A stretch of 64,000 nt of DNA from Streptomyces sp. SLBN-118 (GTDB taxonomy: Bacteria; Actinomycetota; Actinomycetes; Streptomycetales; Streptomycetaceae). The translations under genes and the position numbers were made by a program. The stretch is from contig NZ_VFNP01000001.1 in the NCBI RefSeq assembly GCF_006715635.1, positions 2,604,001 through 2,668,000 on the forward strand, read 5' to 3'. The notes beneath the pieces were generated by a model. That model searched no databases. It worked only from the letters and a program-made list of their open reading frames with translations, and was not told the DNA's origin. Shown piece by piece: positions 45,196 through 54,459 of the stretch (within the stretch, counting starts at the first letter, position 1; the number at the start of each line of letters is the position of its first letter).

Positions 45196-45306
45196 CCGGG
45201 AACGCTCTCTACCTGGTGGCACGGCCTCTCCCCCTCCGGCGCCCATGACTGGGTCGGCTGATTCCGCGCGGAACGATACCGACGACGAGGGATCCGCAAC
45301 CGTTCA

Positions 45307-46254
45307 TCACTCGTCAAGTGCCCTGCGTATGTTGGCCCTCACCACATCCAGGTCCCGCCGCACCGCCTCGTACGCCGCCTTGTTCCGCTCGATGTCAGCG
45401 CGCTGGATCTGCGCGCGGGCCTCCCACCACTCCCGCACCGTGTCGTGCTTCCGCTTGCATTCGACATCAGCCCTCGCCGTCGCCAACTCCCGCTCACTGC
45501 GGGTCGTATTGCCGCCGCTGCCCCGGTGCCAGGCCTTGTCCGCGAACGCCTTGTCCGGGCTCTCGTACCGGCTGAGCCCCTTGTCCACGACGCACTGGGA
45601 CCAGGTGGCCCACGCCCTGCGTATCCGTTCGTTCCTGGGCTCGGTCCTGATCAGGTTCTGTTCGCGCCCGGAGACGTAGGACCACATGCGCTTGGAGTCC
45701 TTGACTCCGCTGGTCAGTTGCTTGTTCGCCTCGCCTGAGCAGCCGCTCGCAGGGACCTTGCGCCCGTGGACCGTCATCGCGCCCCCGAGGCGGCTGCCGT
45801 AGAGGATTCCGTGCTCCTCCTCGGTCATCGCGCGGCCCGTGTGCTCGGGTACGACGCTCGTCTTTGGATCCCAGCCGTATCCCCAGCGGCCGGCACGGTC
45901 GAGGTCGAGCGTCCCGAAGGGGCTCGAGGACACCAGCACCGACAGGATCGGCGCCGCCCCGCCCTGCGGGAGCTTCGGGTCGAGCGGGAAGTCCGCGTAT
46001 CCGAAGCCCACCATGCAGCGCTGCGCCAGACGGTCCTGTGCCTGGTCGAAGCGTGTGTACTCCTTTGCGCTCAGCTCATAGCGGTCCAGGGGCAGTTCGG
46101 GGACGTCCGCGGCAGTGGCCGCGAACGGAGCCTCGGCATCGTCCCCGGAGCCGAGCCCGCAGCCGGTCAGCCACAAGGCCATCGAGGCGAGCCAGACACC
46201 TGCGAGCGCACGCCGTACGAGCAGTGAATCGTGCAGCGACTCAAGATCGGTCAT
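45307..46254 (-). CDS. Putative lipoprotein, acidic helical
   Basis: 315 residues from the ATG at 46254; the frame is open further upstream but antisense to the LysR gene. Signal sequence ends LWLTGC, Cys32. The mature part has four further cysteines (RCMVGFGYADFP, SGCSGEA, QCVVDKG, ADVECKRKHD) that may form disulphides, and a helical C-terminus. Similar actinomycete lipoproteins of unknown function share the RCMxxxG(Y/F) motif. It is the next gene on the same strand after the LysR regulator, 100 bp away. Confidence 0.75.
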   Translation of the reverse strand: MTDLESLHDSLLVRRALAGVWLASMALWLTGCGLGSGDDAEAPFAATAADVPELPLDRYELSAKEYTRFDQAQDRLAQRCMVGFGYADFPLDPKLPQGGAAPILSVLVSSSPFGTLDLDRAGRWGYGWDPKTSVVPEHTGRAMTEEEHGILYGSRLGGAMTVHGRKVPASGCSGEANKQLTSGVKDSKRMWSYVSGREQNLIRTEPRNERIRRAWATWSQCVVDKGLSRYESPDKAFADKAWHRGSGGNTTRSERELATARADVECKRKHDTVREWWEARAQIQRADIERNKAAYEAVRRDLDVVRANIRRALDE

Positions 46255-46354
46255 GAGGCCATGATGCAGGCCGCCACCGACAAGCGTTCGGGCCTGTGGA
46301 AAACCTCGGCGGGCCCGATACGCAGCCCTGTTTGCGGCCACCGGCGAACACAGG

Positions 46355-47317
46355 TCAGGCCGCGGGTGCGGGCAGCAGTGGACTCTTGTGCCGCCGCAGC
46401 CACTGCCGGTAGGCGGCCGCGCGCAGCGCCACCTCCCGGTAGGCCGCCGCCAGTTCCGCGTACACCGCCTCGTGCAGTTCCTCGCAGGCTGCGGGTCTTC
46501 GGAACAGCAGCAGTCGTACGGCGAGCGGGTCGCCCCGCAGCGGCCGGATCGCCATGTCCTCGCGCGGGCCCGAGGTCGGCTGGCAGGGTGCCACCGCCTC
46601 ACCGATCGCGATCAGAGAGGCCGCGGTGTGGTAATCGCCGTGCAAAATCCGCGGGTTGAGGCCTGCGGCGCTGAAAACGCGGCGCAGGCCGTCCCACTCG
46701 CCGTCCACCGTCGGATCGACCATCCAGCGGTCCTCGGCCAGGTCGGCGAGTTCCACGACGGGCATGGCGGCGGCCGGATGGTCATGGGCCATGGAGATGA
46801 ACTGCGGCTCGCGCTCGACCAGCACGCGTGACGACAGTGCGTCCGGGACCAGGAGGGGGCATCCCTCCACCTCGTGCACGAAGGCCACGTCGAGCTGGCC
46901 CGCCGCGACCATCCTGAGCAGGGCGTTTGCGGAGACATCCACATGCAGCGAGATATCGGTGCCGGGCAGCCGCTGGCGTAATCGGCGCAGCCAGCCGGCA
47001 AGCGCCCGGCTGGCTGTGGAGCCGATGCGCAGCCTGGGGCCGCCCGCCCGGGCGGCGGACGCCTTGGCCTCGACGACCAGGGCGGCCATGTCGGCCAGCA
47101 GCGGGCGGGCACGGCTCAGGACGGATCGGCCGAGCGGGGTCGGCCGACAGCCGGTGCGTTCACGCGAGAAGAGCTGCGCTCCCAGGGAGTTCTCGATCCG
47201 CCGCAGCTGGGTGGTCAAGGACGGCTGGCTGACGCCCAGTTGCCGGGCGGCTTTGTGCAGGCTGCCGGTGTCCGCTATGGCGCACAGCGCACGGAGGTGC
47301 CTCACCTCGAGCTCCAT
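46355..47317 (-). CDS. LysR-family regulator divergent from snapalysin
   Basis: 320 residues. N-terminal winged HTH (LRALCAIADTGSLHKAARQLGVSQPSLTTQLRRIENSLGAQLFSRER) and a C-terminal periplasmic-binding-type effector domain. Divergent orientation to a snapalysin gene, 192 bp apart, is the classic arrangement in which the LysR protein activates the small neutral protease gene in Streptomyces. An N19-spaced dyad lies in the gap. Confidence 0.92.
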   Translation of the reverse strand: MELEVRHLRALCAIADTGSLHKAARQLGVSQPSLTTQLRRIENSLGAQLFSRERTGCRPTPLGRSVLSRARPLLADMAALVVEAKASAARAGGPRLRIGSTASRALAGWLRRLRQRLPGTDISLHVDVSANALLRMVAAGQLDVAFVHEVEGCPLLVPDALSSRVLVEREPQFISMAHDHPAAAMPVVELADLAEDRWMVDPTVDGEWDGLRRVFSAAGLNPRILHGDYHTAASLIAIGEAVAPCQPTSGPREDMAIRPLRGDPLAVRLLLFRRPAACEELHEAVYAELAAAYREVALRAAAYRQWLRRHKSPLLPAPAA

Positions 47318-47336
47318 GACCAGAGGGTAAAGCCAG

Positions 47337-47369
47337 CCCCAACAGTCACACCAGACACTGCGGTTGGGG
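47337..47369. promoter_or_regulatory. LysR-type dyad between regulator and snapalysin
   Basis: CCCCAAC (47337-47343) and GTTGGGG (47363-47369) are perfect inverted arms 19 bases apart, 20 bp upstream of the regulator start. The size and position suit a regulator-binding site controlling both genes. Confidence 0.55.
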
Positions 47370-47509
47370 CGCAGAGGACTGACCGGGACACGGCGATGCG
47401 CTCGTGTTATCGGCCATTGACATCATCCCCGAGAGGGGCCGGCTCCCCGAAACTCTGCCGTACCGAACCCCACTCGTAGGAGTTCACCGGACACGCAGGA
47501 GCCCCCCAC

Positions 47510-48175
47510 ATGCGTCACCAGAGAACGTTACTCTCCGCCGCACTCGGCCTCGGTCTCGCCGCTGCGCTGAGCGCGGTTCCCGCCACCGCCGCCACGAACA
47601 CCGGCACGCCGGCCAACTCCCCTGAGGCCGCCACCCAGTCGTACGCCGCCTACGAAGGGTCCGCCGAGGACGCCAACGCGACCAAGGCATTCTTCGACGC
47701 CGTCGTGAAGTCGGTCGCGGAGAAGCGCGCCGCGAAACCCGGCGCGCAGGCCGTGACCGTCATTTACAGCACGAACAACGCCCCGAGCTTCCGCAGCCAG
47801 ATATCCCGCAGCACCCAGATCTGGAACAGCTCGGTCAGCAATGTGAAGCTCCAGGAGGGCAGCAGCCCCGACTTCCGGTACTACGAAGGCAACGACTCCC
47901 GCGGCTCGTACGCGAGCACCGACGGGCACGGCCGCGGCTACATCTTCCTCGACTACCGGCAGAACCAGCAGTACAACTCCACCCGCGTCACGGCCCATGA
48001 GACCGGGCACGTGCTGGGCCTGCCGGACCACTACTCGGGCCCGTGCAGCGAGCTGATGTCGGGCGGCGGCCCGGGCCCGTCCTGCCAGAACGCCTACCCG
48101 AACGCGCAGGAGAGCTCCCGTGTGAACCGGCTGTGGGCGAACGGCCTGGCGGCGGCGATCGCCCGCGTCTCCTGA
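47510..48175 (+). CDS. snpA: Snapalysin-type secreted zinc protease
   Basis: 221 residues, GCAGGAG 8 bases before the ATG. Signal peptide ending VPATAA, a propeptide to about residue 80, then the snapalysin domain ([13 protein letters not shown]...[12 protein letters not shown]) with the metzincin-like zinc site [11 protein letters not shown] and two conserved cysteines in GPCSEL and GPSCQN. It is a small extracellular milk-hydrolysing protease. Controlled in all likelihood by the divergent LysR gene. Confidence 0.94.
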   Translation: MRHQRTLLSAALGLGLAAALSAVPATAATNTGTPANSPEAATQSYAAYEGSAEDANATKAFFDAVVKSVAEKRAAKPGAQAVTVIYSTNNAPSFRSQISRSTQIWNSSVSNVKLQEGSSPDFRYYEGNDSRGSYASTDGHGRGYIFLDYRQNQQYNSTRVTAHETGHVLGLPDHYSGPCSELMSGGGPGPSCQNAYPNAQESSRVNRLWANGLAAAIARVS

Positions 48176-48194
48176 CCGGATCTCCACGCACGCC

Positions 48195-48227
48195 GGGGCG
48201 TCCCTCCACGAAAGTGAGGGGCGCCCC
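48195..48227 (+). terminator. Hairpin after snapalysin
   Basis: GGGGCGTCCCTCCAC and GTGAGGGGCGCCCC pair with small mismatches around a GAAA loop, 20 bp past the stop. Confidence 0.7.
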
Positions 48228-48255
48228 TCCGCCGCTTCGCGCTTAGGCTTGCCCC

Positions 48256-48723
48256 ATGACGACGAGCCCGAGTGAGCGTCCCGAGACGCTGTACGAGGCC
48301 GTGGGCGGCATGGACGCCCTCCGGCGGCTGAGCAACACCTTCTACGACGCGGTCCTCGCCGATCCGCTGCTCGCCCCCGTCTTCGCCGACTTCACGCCCA
48401 CGCATATCGAGCATGTCGCCGTCTGGCTCGCCGAGATCTTCGACGGCCCGGCCCGTTTCACCGCCGAGCTGGGAGGCCACCAGACTCTGCTCCGCGCCCA
48501 CCTCGGGCTCTCGATCACCGAGGAGCAGCGACTGCGCTGGATGGAGCTGATGACCGCGGCGGTGGAGAAGGAGCTCCCGGACGACAAGCTGCTGCGCCGC
48601 CGGGTGGTGGAGTACTTCGACTGGGGTACGAAGATCGCCCGGTCGGTCTCGGCCGACCCGGTGGGCACGGATCTCGGCGATCCCGGCCCGACCCCGCGCT
48701 GGGGCTGGAAGGGCCTGCGCTGA
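48256..48723 (+). CDS. Group II truncated haemoglobin
   Basis: 155 residues. 2/2 globin of the TrHb-O type: TLYEAVGGMDALRRLSNTFYDAVLADPLLAPVF, HIEHVAVWLAEIFDGPARFTAELGGHQTLLRAHLGLSITEEQRLRWMELM, with the proximal His in the LRAHLGL segment and Trp at the G8-like position. Likely binds O2 or NO in the cytosol. The C-terminal Pro/Gly/Trp tail is usual for actinomycete members. Confidence 0.92.
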   Translation: MTTSPSERPETLYEAVGGMDALRRLSNTFYDAVLADPLLAPVFADFTPTHIEHVAVWLAEIFDGPARFTAELGGHQTLLRAHLGLSITEEQRLRWMELMTAAVEKELPDDKLLRRRVVEYFDWGTKIARSVSADPVGTDLGDPGPTPRWGWKGLR

Positions 48724-48768
48724 GGCCGTCACCGTACGGCTGTCACCTTGCGGCCGTCCCGTGTGGCG

Positions 48769-49212
48769 TCAGGCACCCACCGGTGTCCGCACCACCAATT
48801 CCGCGCCCGCCGGCAGCTGCCCACGTATCCGGCCGAGCGCATCGCCGAAGTCGCCGCCGGCGACACCGGATTCGTATGCCGCTCCCCCGTAGTGCAGGGT
48901 CAGATTGAGGTCCGCACGCTCGATCGACCCGCCGTCCTGCGATGGCTCGCCGAGCGTCAACAGACAGCTGAGCGTGGCGTGTTCGACCCTTCCGTCCCAC
49001 TGCACGGGCAGCGGCATGTCCCACTCCAGTACGCAGGAGGACAGCACCCCGTGTGCGCCCACCGGCGCCAGAGCGGCGAAGGTCTCCCCTTCATACTCAA
49101 CACCTTTGATACACGTGCGCAGTTGGCGCCCGCTTGCGGCGATCGTGACCGCTTCCGCGCCCGTGCGGTCGCGGTACCAGCCCGCCCACACTTCCGTCGA
49201 CTCCGATGACAT
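48769..49212 (-). CDS. DUF6304-like conserved protein
   Basis: 147 residues from the ATG at 49212; longer frames upstream look spurious. All-beta composition: EVWAGWYRDRTGAEAVTIAASG, TCIKGVEYEGETFAALAPVG, LEWDMPLPVQWDG, LTLHYGGAAYESG. It resembles an uncharacterised Streptomyces family I recall as DUF6304. No signal peptide, no membrane segment, no catalytic motif. Confidence 0.7.
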   Translation of the reverse strand: MSSESTEVWAGWYRDRTGAEAVTIAASGRQLRTCIKGVEYEGETFAALAPVGAHGVLSSCVLEWDMPLPVQWDGRVEHATLSCLLTLGEPSQDGGSIERADLNLTLHYGGAAYESGVAGGDFGDALGRIRGQLPAGAELVVRTPVGA

Positions 49213-49261
49213 GGCGCGGACTGTAGCGCTACGCAGCCCTCCGCTGAACAGGCGGGATCCC

Positions 49262-49570
49262 TCAAGTGGTCCCGACCGGGGCGCCGGGCTCGTCGCCCGC
49301 CCCACCCCCGGACCCCTCGGTGTGCTGCGTGTCCGGGTGGCCCTCCTCCTGCCGGGCTCGCTGCTCATCCCGCTGCCCGCCCGGGTGCTCACCCTGGGTG
49401 TCGGCATACGCAGGGCATTCGGGATTGTGGCAGGGGCCCGGACCCCAGAGGGGGACGAATGTCCCGAGAGTCTTGTGCCGCTTCACGACCGTGGCGACAG
49501 ACTGTCCGCACGCCGGGCACACATGCTCGGCCTGCGGGTCGTGAAGGATCTCACGTCCTTGGCTGCCCAT
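49262..49570 (-). CDS. Small zinc-ribbon-like protein
   Basis: 102 residues from the ATG at 49570. MGSQGREILHDPQAEHVCPACGQ with a CxxC knuckle and a second Cys pair in GPCHNPECPAY. The C-terminal half is a disordered Gly/Glu/Gln/Asp tail. Conserved in Streptomyces by my recollection, function unknown. Confidence 0.7.
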   Translation of the reverse strand: MGSQGREILHDPQAEHVCPACGQSVATVVKRHKTLGTFVPLWGPGPCHNPECPAYADTQGEHPGGQRDEQRARQEEGHPDTQHTEGSGGGAGDEPGAPVGTT

Positions 49571-49607
49571 ACCTTCAGGATATGGCGGTACGGGCAGCCC
49601 GGACAGC

Positions 49608-50645
49608 TCAGCGCGTGCGCCGGGTGACGAATTCCGCCAGGGACAGCAGATCGCCCGCCGCCGCCGGATCGGGAACCGCGCGGGCGAGCTCGTGGACTGC
49701 ACGGGCCATCCGGTCGGCCGCCTGCAGCTGCGCCCAGTCGCGGCCGCCCGCCCTGTCCACGGCCTCCGCGGCACGGCGCACCGCCGCGGCGTTCATGGGG
49801 CCGCGGTAGAGATCTGCCAGTTCCGCCCCGGCCGGGGTGCCGGAGGTCAGGGCGGCGACCACGGGCAGGGACTTCTTGTGGGCGGCCAGATCGGCGCCGC
49901 CCGGTCTGCCCGTGCGCTCCGGGTCGCCCCAGATCCCGATCAGATCGTCGATGAGCTGGAAGGCGAGCCCTGCCTCCCGGCCGAAGGCGTCCATGGCAGC
50001 GGCCTCCTCCTCACCCGCTCCCGCGTAGAGCGCGCCGAGCGCACAGGCACAGCCCAGCAGCGCTCCGGTCCTGGCCGTCGCCATGGCGAGACAGTCGTCG
50101 AGCGAGACCTCGTGCGGCGCACACTCCTCGAAGGCGCAGGCCGCCTGCTGCCCCGCGCACAGCTCGATCACACAGGCCGCGAGCCGCTCCGAGGCAGCGC
50201 CCGCGGCCGGGTGGGGGTCTTTGGCGAGCAGACGCAGCGCGAGGGCGAGTATGGCGTCGCCCGCGATGATCGCGTCCGGAATACCGAAGACCGTCCATGC
50301 GGTGGGGCGGTGCCCGCGGGTGGGGTCCTCGTCGATGACGTCGTCGTGGAGCTGCGTGAAGTTGTGCGCCAGCTCGACGGCGGTCGCCGCCCGCACCGCG
50401 TGCTGCCCGTCCCCGCCCAGTGCCCGGGCCGCGGCGAGCACAAGAGCGGGCCTGATGGCCATGCCCGCCGAGTCCGCGGCCGGGGTGCCGTCCGCATGCT
50501 GCCAGCCGAAGTGGTACATCGCGACACGGCGTATGGATCCGGGCAGCGACTCCACGGTGGTGCGCAGATGGGGATGGACGGTGGTACGGGTGCGCTCGAG
50601 GAGGGCGACGGCCTCGCCGGCCGCGATGGTGTCGGGCATGGTCAA
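49608..50645 (-). CDS. Polyprenyl synthase next to an encapsulin
   Basis: 345 residues, TTG start at 50645 with AAGGA 8 bases upstream; an ATG two codons later has poorer spacing. Trans-isoprenyl-diphosphate synthase fold with first Asp-rich motif LHDDVIDED, the RGHRPTAW basic patch, second Asp-rich motif LIDDLIGIWGDPERTG and AHKKSLPVVAAL. Condenses isopentenyl diphosphate with an allylic diphosphate; chain length is not predictable. It follows the Family 2B encapsulin gene by 90 bp on the same strand. Known cargo enzymes of this family carry long disordered tails, which this one lacks. Confidence 0.9.
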   Translation of the reverse strand: MTMPDTIAAGEAVALLERTRTTVHPHLRTTVESLPGSIRRVAMYHFGWQHADGTPAADSAGMAIRPALVLAAARALGGDGQHAVRAATAVELAHNFTQLHDDVIDEDPTRGHRPTAWTVFGIPDAIIAGDAILALALRLLAKDPHPAAGAASERLAACVIELCAGQQAACAFEECAPHEVSLDDCLAMATARTGALLGCACALGALYAGAGEEEAAAMDAFGREAGLAFQLIDDLIGIWGDPERTGRPGGADLAAHKKSLPVVAALTSGTPAGAELADLYRGPMNAAAVRRAAEAVDRAGGRDWAQLQAADRMARAVHELARAVPDPAAAGDLLSLAEFVTRRTR

Positions 50646-50735
50646 CCGGGCAGTCCTTTCCAGGCGTTGGACCTGGTGCTCCGAGAATGGGGGCAGGGGG
50701 CGCGGGTGCGGTTCGGCGGCCCCCGGCGGGCCGGG

Positions 50736-52160
50736 TCACCGCCAGCGGCTCACCTCGACGTTCTCCAGGACACCGAGCGCGTCCGGCACCAGCACGGCCG
50801 CCGAGTAGTAGGCCGTGACGAGGTACGAGATGATCGCCTGCTCGTCGATGCCCATGAAGCGGACGGAGAGGCTGGGCTCGATCTCGTCGGGGATCCCGCT
50901 CTGCTGGAGGCCGATGACACCCTGGTCGGCCTCGCCCGTGCGCATGCAGATGATCGAGGTGGTCCGGGCCTCGGTGATCGGGATCTTGTTGCAGGGGAAG
51001 ATCGGAACACCGCGCCAGGCGGGCACATGCTGCCCCGCCACCTCCACGCTGTCGGGCACCAGTCCGCGCTTGCTGCACTCCCGCCCGAAGGCGGCGATGG
51101 CACGCGGATGAGCGAGGAACAGCTTCGAACCGCGCCGCCGCGAGAGCAGTTCATCCATGTCGTCTGGGCTGGGCACACCGTCGTGCGGCTGGAGCCGCTG
51201 GCCGTAGTCGCAGTTGTTCAGCAGGCCGAACTCGCGGTTGTTGACCAGTTCGTGCTCCTGGCGCTCACGCAGCGCCTCGACCGTGAGCCGCAGCTGCTGC
51301 TCGGTCTGGTTCATCGGCTGGTTGTAGAGGTCGGCGACACGGCTGTGGACCTTCAGCACGGTCTGGGCGACGCTCAGTTCGTACTCGCGCGGCGCCGCGT
51401 CGTAGTCGACATAGGTGTGCGGGACGACGGCTTCGCCGACATGGCCCGCGGACAGGTCGATCGCCGCCTCGCCGTACTTGTTGGTGCGCTGGTGCGGAAG
51501 GGATGCCAGCCCGTCCAGATGCGCACGCAGCGGCTGCGCGCGCTCCGCGAGGTTCAGCACATCGGCCCGGGTCAGCACGAGCGCCGTGCACGCGGTCGCG
51601 GCGCGCGCGGTGTACTCCCAGGGGGCCTCCCCGTCGAGGAGCGCGTGATCGCCGAAGTACGCGCCGTCGGCGAGAACTCCGAGCACCGTCTCGTCGCCGT
51701 ACGGTCCGGTGCCGATCTGCTCCACGCGGCCGTGGGCCAGCAGGAAGATCCGGTCGGCCGCCGCACCGGAGGTGGCGAGCACCTCGCCGGCCGCGAACTC
51801 CCGCTGCTCGCAGCGGTTCGCCAGTTCGGTGAAGACCGCTTCGTCGTCGAACTCCCGCAGGGCGGGCAGCTCGGCCAGCTCGGCAGGGATGACCGCCACC
51901 CGGTCGCCGGTCTGCACGAAGGTCACGCGCCCGTCGCCGACCGAGTAGCTCAGGCGGCGGTTCACACGATAGGTACCGCCCTGTACCTGCACCCACGGCA
52001 GCATGCGCAGCAGCCACCGGGAGGTGATCTCCTGCATCTGCGGGGCGGACTTCGTCGTTGTCGCAAGGTTCCGCGCCGCGGCCGTACCAAGACTCTGCTG
52101 CTTCGGCGTCTGCTGTTCGCGGACTTCGTCACCGACAGAACCAACCGAACCAACCGACAT
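50736..52160 (-). CDS. eshA: Family 2B encapsulin shell protein with cNMP-like domain (EshA type)
   Basis: 474 residues, ATG with GAGAGGGAG upstream. N-terminal arm (residues 1-90), an inserted cyclic-nucleotide-binding-like domain about 100-215 ([48 protein letters not shown]), and the HK97-type shell domain ([89 protein letters not shown]). Such proteins assemble into nanocompartments and include EshA, linked to differentiation in Streptomyces. The phosphate-binding cassette of the cNMP domain departs from consensus (no PRxA). Confidence 0.93.
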   Translation of the reverse strand: MSVGSVGSVGDEVREQQTPKQQSLGTAAARNLATTTKSAPQMQEITSRWLLRMLPWVQVQGGTYRVNRRLSYSVGDGRVTFVQTGDRVAVIPAELAELPALREFDDEAVFTELANRCEQREFAAGEVLATSGAAADRIFLLAHGRVEQIGTGPYGDETVLGVLADGAYFGDHALLDGEAPWEYTARAATACTALVLTRADVLNLAERAQPLRAHLDGLASLPHQRTNKYGEAAIDLSAGHVGEAVVPHTYVDYDAAPREYELSVAQTVLKVHSRVADLYNQPMNQTEQQLRLTVEALRERQEHELVNNREFGLLNNCDYGQRLQPHDGVPSPDDMDELLSRRRGSKLFLAHPRAIAAFGRECSKRGLVPDSVEVAGQHVPAWRGVPIFPCNKIPITEARTTSIICMRTGEADQGVIGLQQSGIPDEIEPSLSVRFMGIDEQAIISYLVTAYYSAAVLVPDALGVLENVEVSRWR

Positions 52161-52405
52161 GGGACTCCCTCTCGATCACGGGTCTGACCTGCGCCCGCAA
52201 GCCTTCCAGCACGGAGAGTCGCCGCGCCATTACACAAATGGATGGGACTAGGTGGGCATCGGCCGGGGCAGGTGCGGCCAGCCGCCCGCTGTCCGGATCC
52301 GTTCGCACGCTCGTGTCAACATATGGTCATTCCACGGGAGTTGGGAGTAAAAGCGCAGTACGGCACATTTAATGCGCTTCCACTCACACGCCCAAGGAGA
52401 CAGTC

Positions 52406-52996
52406 GTGTCCGAACCCATGCCCGCGGACAGCTTCCTCGACGCGCTGCGCGACGAGGGGCTGACAGTCGTCGAAGTCGGCGAATGGCGCACGCACAACCG
52501 CAATCACAAGGGCCCATGGGGCCCGGTGCACGGCGTGATGATCCACCACACCGTCACCAGGGGCACCGCGAACACGGTCCGTTTGTGCAAAGACGGCTTC
52601 GCGGAGCTGCCGGGCCCGCTGTGCCACGGAGTCGTGGCCAAGGACGGCACGGTCCATCTCGTCGGCTACGGCCGCGCCAATCACGCGGGGCTCGGTGACG
52701 ACGATGTCCTGAACGCCGTCATCGCGGAGAAGGCGCTGCCTCCCGACAACGAGGCGAACACGGACGGAAACCGCCATTTCTACGGATTCGAGTGCGAGAA
52801 CCTCGGCGACGGCCAGGACCCCTGGCCGGAGGTCCAGGTGGATGCGATCGCTCGGGCGGCCGCGGCGGTCTGCCGCCACCACGGCTGGACCGCCCGCTCG
52901 GTGATCGGCCATCTCGAATGGCAGCCGGGGAAGATCGACCCCCGGGGCTTCACGATGGACGCCATGCGCGCACGCATCCATGACCGGCTGAAGTGA
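52406..52996 (+). CDS. N-acetylmuramoyl-L-alanine amidase (Amidase_2 type)
   Basis: 196 residues, GTG with AAGGAG upstream. Zinc amidase fold: GVMIHHTVTRGT (first His ligand), LPGPLCHGVVAKDGTVHLVGYGRANHAG, and IGHLEWQPGKIDPRG (second His and the Asp/Lys pair). Cleaves the amide bond between muramic acid and the stem peptide. No signal peptide, as for phage endolysin-like amidases, so release or function inside the cell is unclear. It is followed 10 bp later by the deaminase gene. Confidence 0.9.
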   Translation: MSEPMPADSFLDALRDEGLTVVEVGEWRTHNRNHKGPWGPVHGVMIHHTVTRGTANTVRLCKDGFAELPGPLCHGVVAKDGTVHLVGYGRANHAGLGDDDVLNAVIAEKALPPDNEANTDGNRHFYGFECENLGDGQDPWPEVQVDAIARAAAAVCRHHGWTARSVIGHLEWQPGKIDPRGFTMDAMRARIHDRLK

Positions 52997-53006
52997 CAAT
53001 GAGTGC

Positions 53007-53966
53007 GTGACCAGGGAAGCGCTCAACCTCACCACCACCCTGCGGCCGCGACTGCCGTCGCCGCTGCTGGCGGTCGAGGACGAGCGCTTCACCCGAAGAG
53101 GGATACGTCTGCTGATCAAACGGGACGATCTGATCCATCCGGACCTCCCCGGCAACAAGTGGCGCAAACTCTCCCGCAACCTTCAGGCGGCAGCGGGGCG
53201 CCCGCTCCTGACCTTCGGGGGTGCCTACTCAAACCATCTGCGCGCGACCGCCGCCGCGGGCCGCCTCCTGGGCTTCGGGACGACCGGCGTCGTCCGCGGC
53301 GACGAACTGGCCTCACGCCCCCTGAACCCGTCCCTGGCCAGGTGCGCGGCGGACGGCATGCGGCTCGTGTTCGTCTCCCGCTCGCTGTACCGCCGCAAAT
53401 CCGAGCCGGACGGGCTGGCAGAGATCATGGACATGGCCCGCGCTTCGAGCGCCGACGTGGCCGGGACACCGGCCGACGTCTACGTCGTCCCCGAAGGCGG
53501 GAGCAACGCACTGGCGGTCCATGGCTGCGCCGACCTCGGTCAGGAGCTGAGCGGCGCCGCGGACGTCGTCACCGTCGCCTGCGGCACCGGCGGGACCCTG
53601 GCGGGGCTCGCCGCCGGTCTCGCGCCCGGCCGGCGCGCCATAGGCTTTCCCGTCCTCGAAGGCGGCTTCCTCACGGAGGCGATATCCCGCCTCCAGCACG
53701 AAGCCCTCGGCGACCGCTTGGGCGACTGGTGGCTCGACGAGCGCTTCACCTTCGGCGGATACGCCCGCACCACCCCCGAACTCACCGCCTTCGCGGACGA
53801 CTTCGAAGCCCGTCACGATCTTCCTGTGGAGCGCGTCTACGTCGCCAAGATGCTCTACGGGCTCACTGCACTGGCCGCCGAGGGCGCCTTCGCTCCCGGC
53901 ACCACGATCGCCGCGGTCATCACCGGTCAGGATCCCTCGCGACAGGCCGCCGCCTCCGGCGACTGA
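53007..53966 (+). CDS. PLP-dependent ACC deaminase / D-cysteine desulfhydrase-like enzyme
   Basis: 319 residues, GTG at 53007. Tryptophan-synthase-beta fold with the PLP lysine in LPGNKWRKLSRN, GGAYSNHLRATAAAGRLLG, the VVPEGGSNALAVHG phosphate loop region and VACGTGGTLAGLAAG. Acts on small amino acids; substrate choice between ACC and D-cysteine cannot be settled by eye. Probably co-transcribed with the amidase. Confidence 0.9.
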   Translation: MTREALNLTTTLRPRLPSPLLAVEDERFTRRGIRLLIKRDDLIHPDLPGNKWRKLSRNLQAAAGRPLLTFGGAYSNHLRATAAAGRLLGFGTTGVVRGDELASRPLNPSLARCAADGMRLVFVSRSLYRRKSEPDGLAEIMDMARASSADVAGTPADVYVVPEGGSNALAVHGCADLGQELSGAADVVTVACGTGGTLAGLAAGLAPGRRAIGFPVLEGGFLTEAISRLQHEALGDRLGDWWLDERFTFGGYARTTPELTAFADDFEARHDLPVERVYVAKMLYGLTALAAEGAFAPGTTIAAVITGQDPSRQAAASGD

Positions 53967-54082
53967 GGCCGGCGCGAACTCCGCGGACCACGGCTGCAGC
54001 AGCGCCGGCATGACCGGCTGGAGCACCATGTGCGGGTCGAGCGTGCGGTCGGGCACGTAACCCGCGTCGTAATCTGGCAGTC

Positions 54083-54259
54083 ATGAGCGAGTGTCCGCCC
54101 GTAGCAGAACCGCCCCGCCCTCAGCCCTCAGCCGGTGCCGCAGAGCCAGACGTGCGTGGAGGGCGGGGAGCCGGGCGCTCCCTGGCGACGGTGCTCCGCC
54201 GACGGTTCGACCGTCTGACGCGTGGGTACGTCAACCCTCCGCCGGTTCCTCATAATTAG
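54083..54259 (+). CDS. Possible 58-residue protein
   Basis: ATG at 54083 to TAG at 54257-54259. MSECPPVAEPPRPQPSAG leads to a basic RRRFDRLTRGYVNPPPVPHN end. No ribosome site, and third-position GC is only about two thirds, below the neighbours. A promoter-like sequence for the next operon lies inside. It may not be real. Confidence 0.25.
   Translation: MSECPPVAEPPRPQPSAGAAEPDVRGGRGAGRSLATVLRRRFDRLTRGYVNPPPVPHN
54205..54229 (+). promoter_or_regulatory. SigB/SigH-type promoter candidate
   Basis: GTTC at 54205-54208, 15-bp spacer, GGGTAC at 54224-54229. This resembles the GTTT-N14/15-GGGTAT pattern of stress sigma factors related to SigH. It would give a leader of about 220 bases for ushX-sigH and could mean autoregulation. 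Confidence 0.45.
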
Positions 54260-54459
54260 GCCTTGCAGACCTCTAGCCACTGTGCGTACTCATATGCTTA
54301 CCATGAGTGACAGCCACCGACTGGGGGTCCCGGCGACAGGGCACTATGGATCGCGATAGCGTCGCCGGGCCAGTACCGGCTACGTACGAGAACGTAGCTA
54401 CGGCTCCGGGATCTCCCCTCCCGTAGCCCCGTTGAGCTTGTGCCACCTTGGAGGTGAGG

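Larger units (their letters stand above)
53967..54459. other. Gene-poor region before ushX-sigH
   Basis: 493 bp. The minus strand at 53970-54068 reads LPDYDAGYVPDRTLDPHMVL and a further gene-like 19 residues directly after a stop, with no proper start or end, so it may be a gene remnant. The plus strand holds a possible 58-codon gene (54083-54259), a SigB/SigH-type promoter candidate and, at 54378-54397, a GCTACG...CGTAGC dyad. BldD-like spacing (AGTGA...CACC) near 54305 is noted but weak. Confidence 0.45.
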
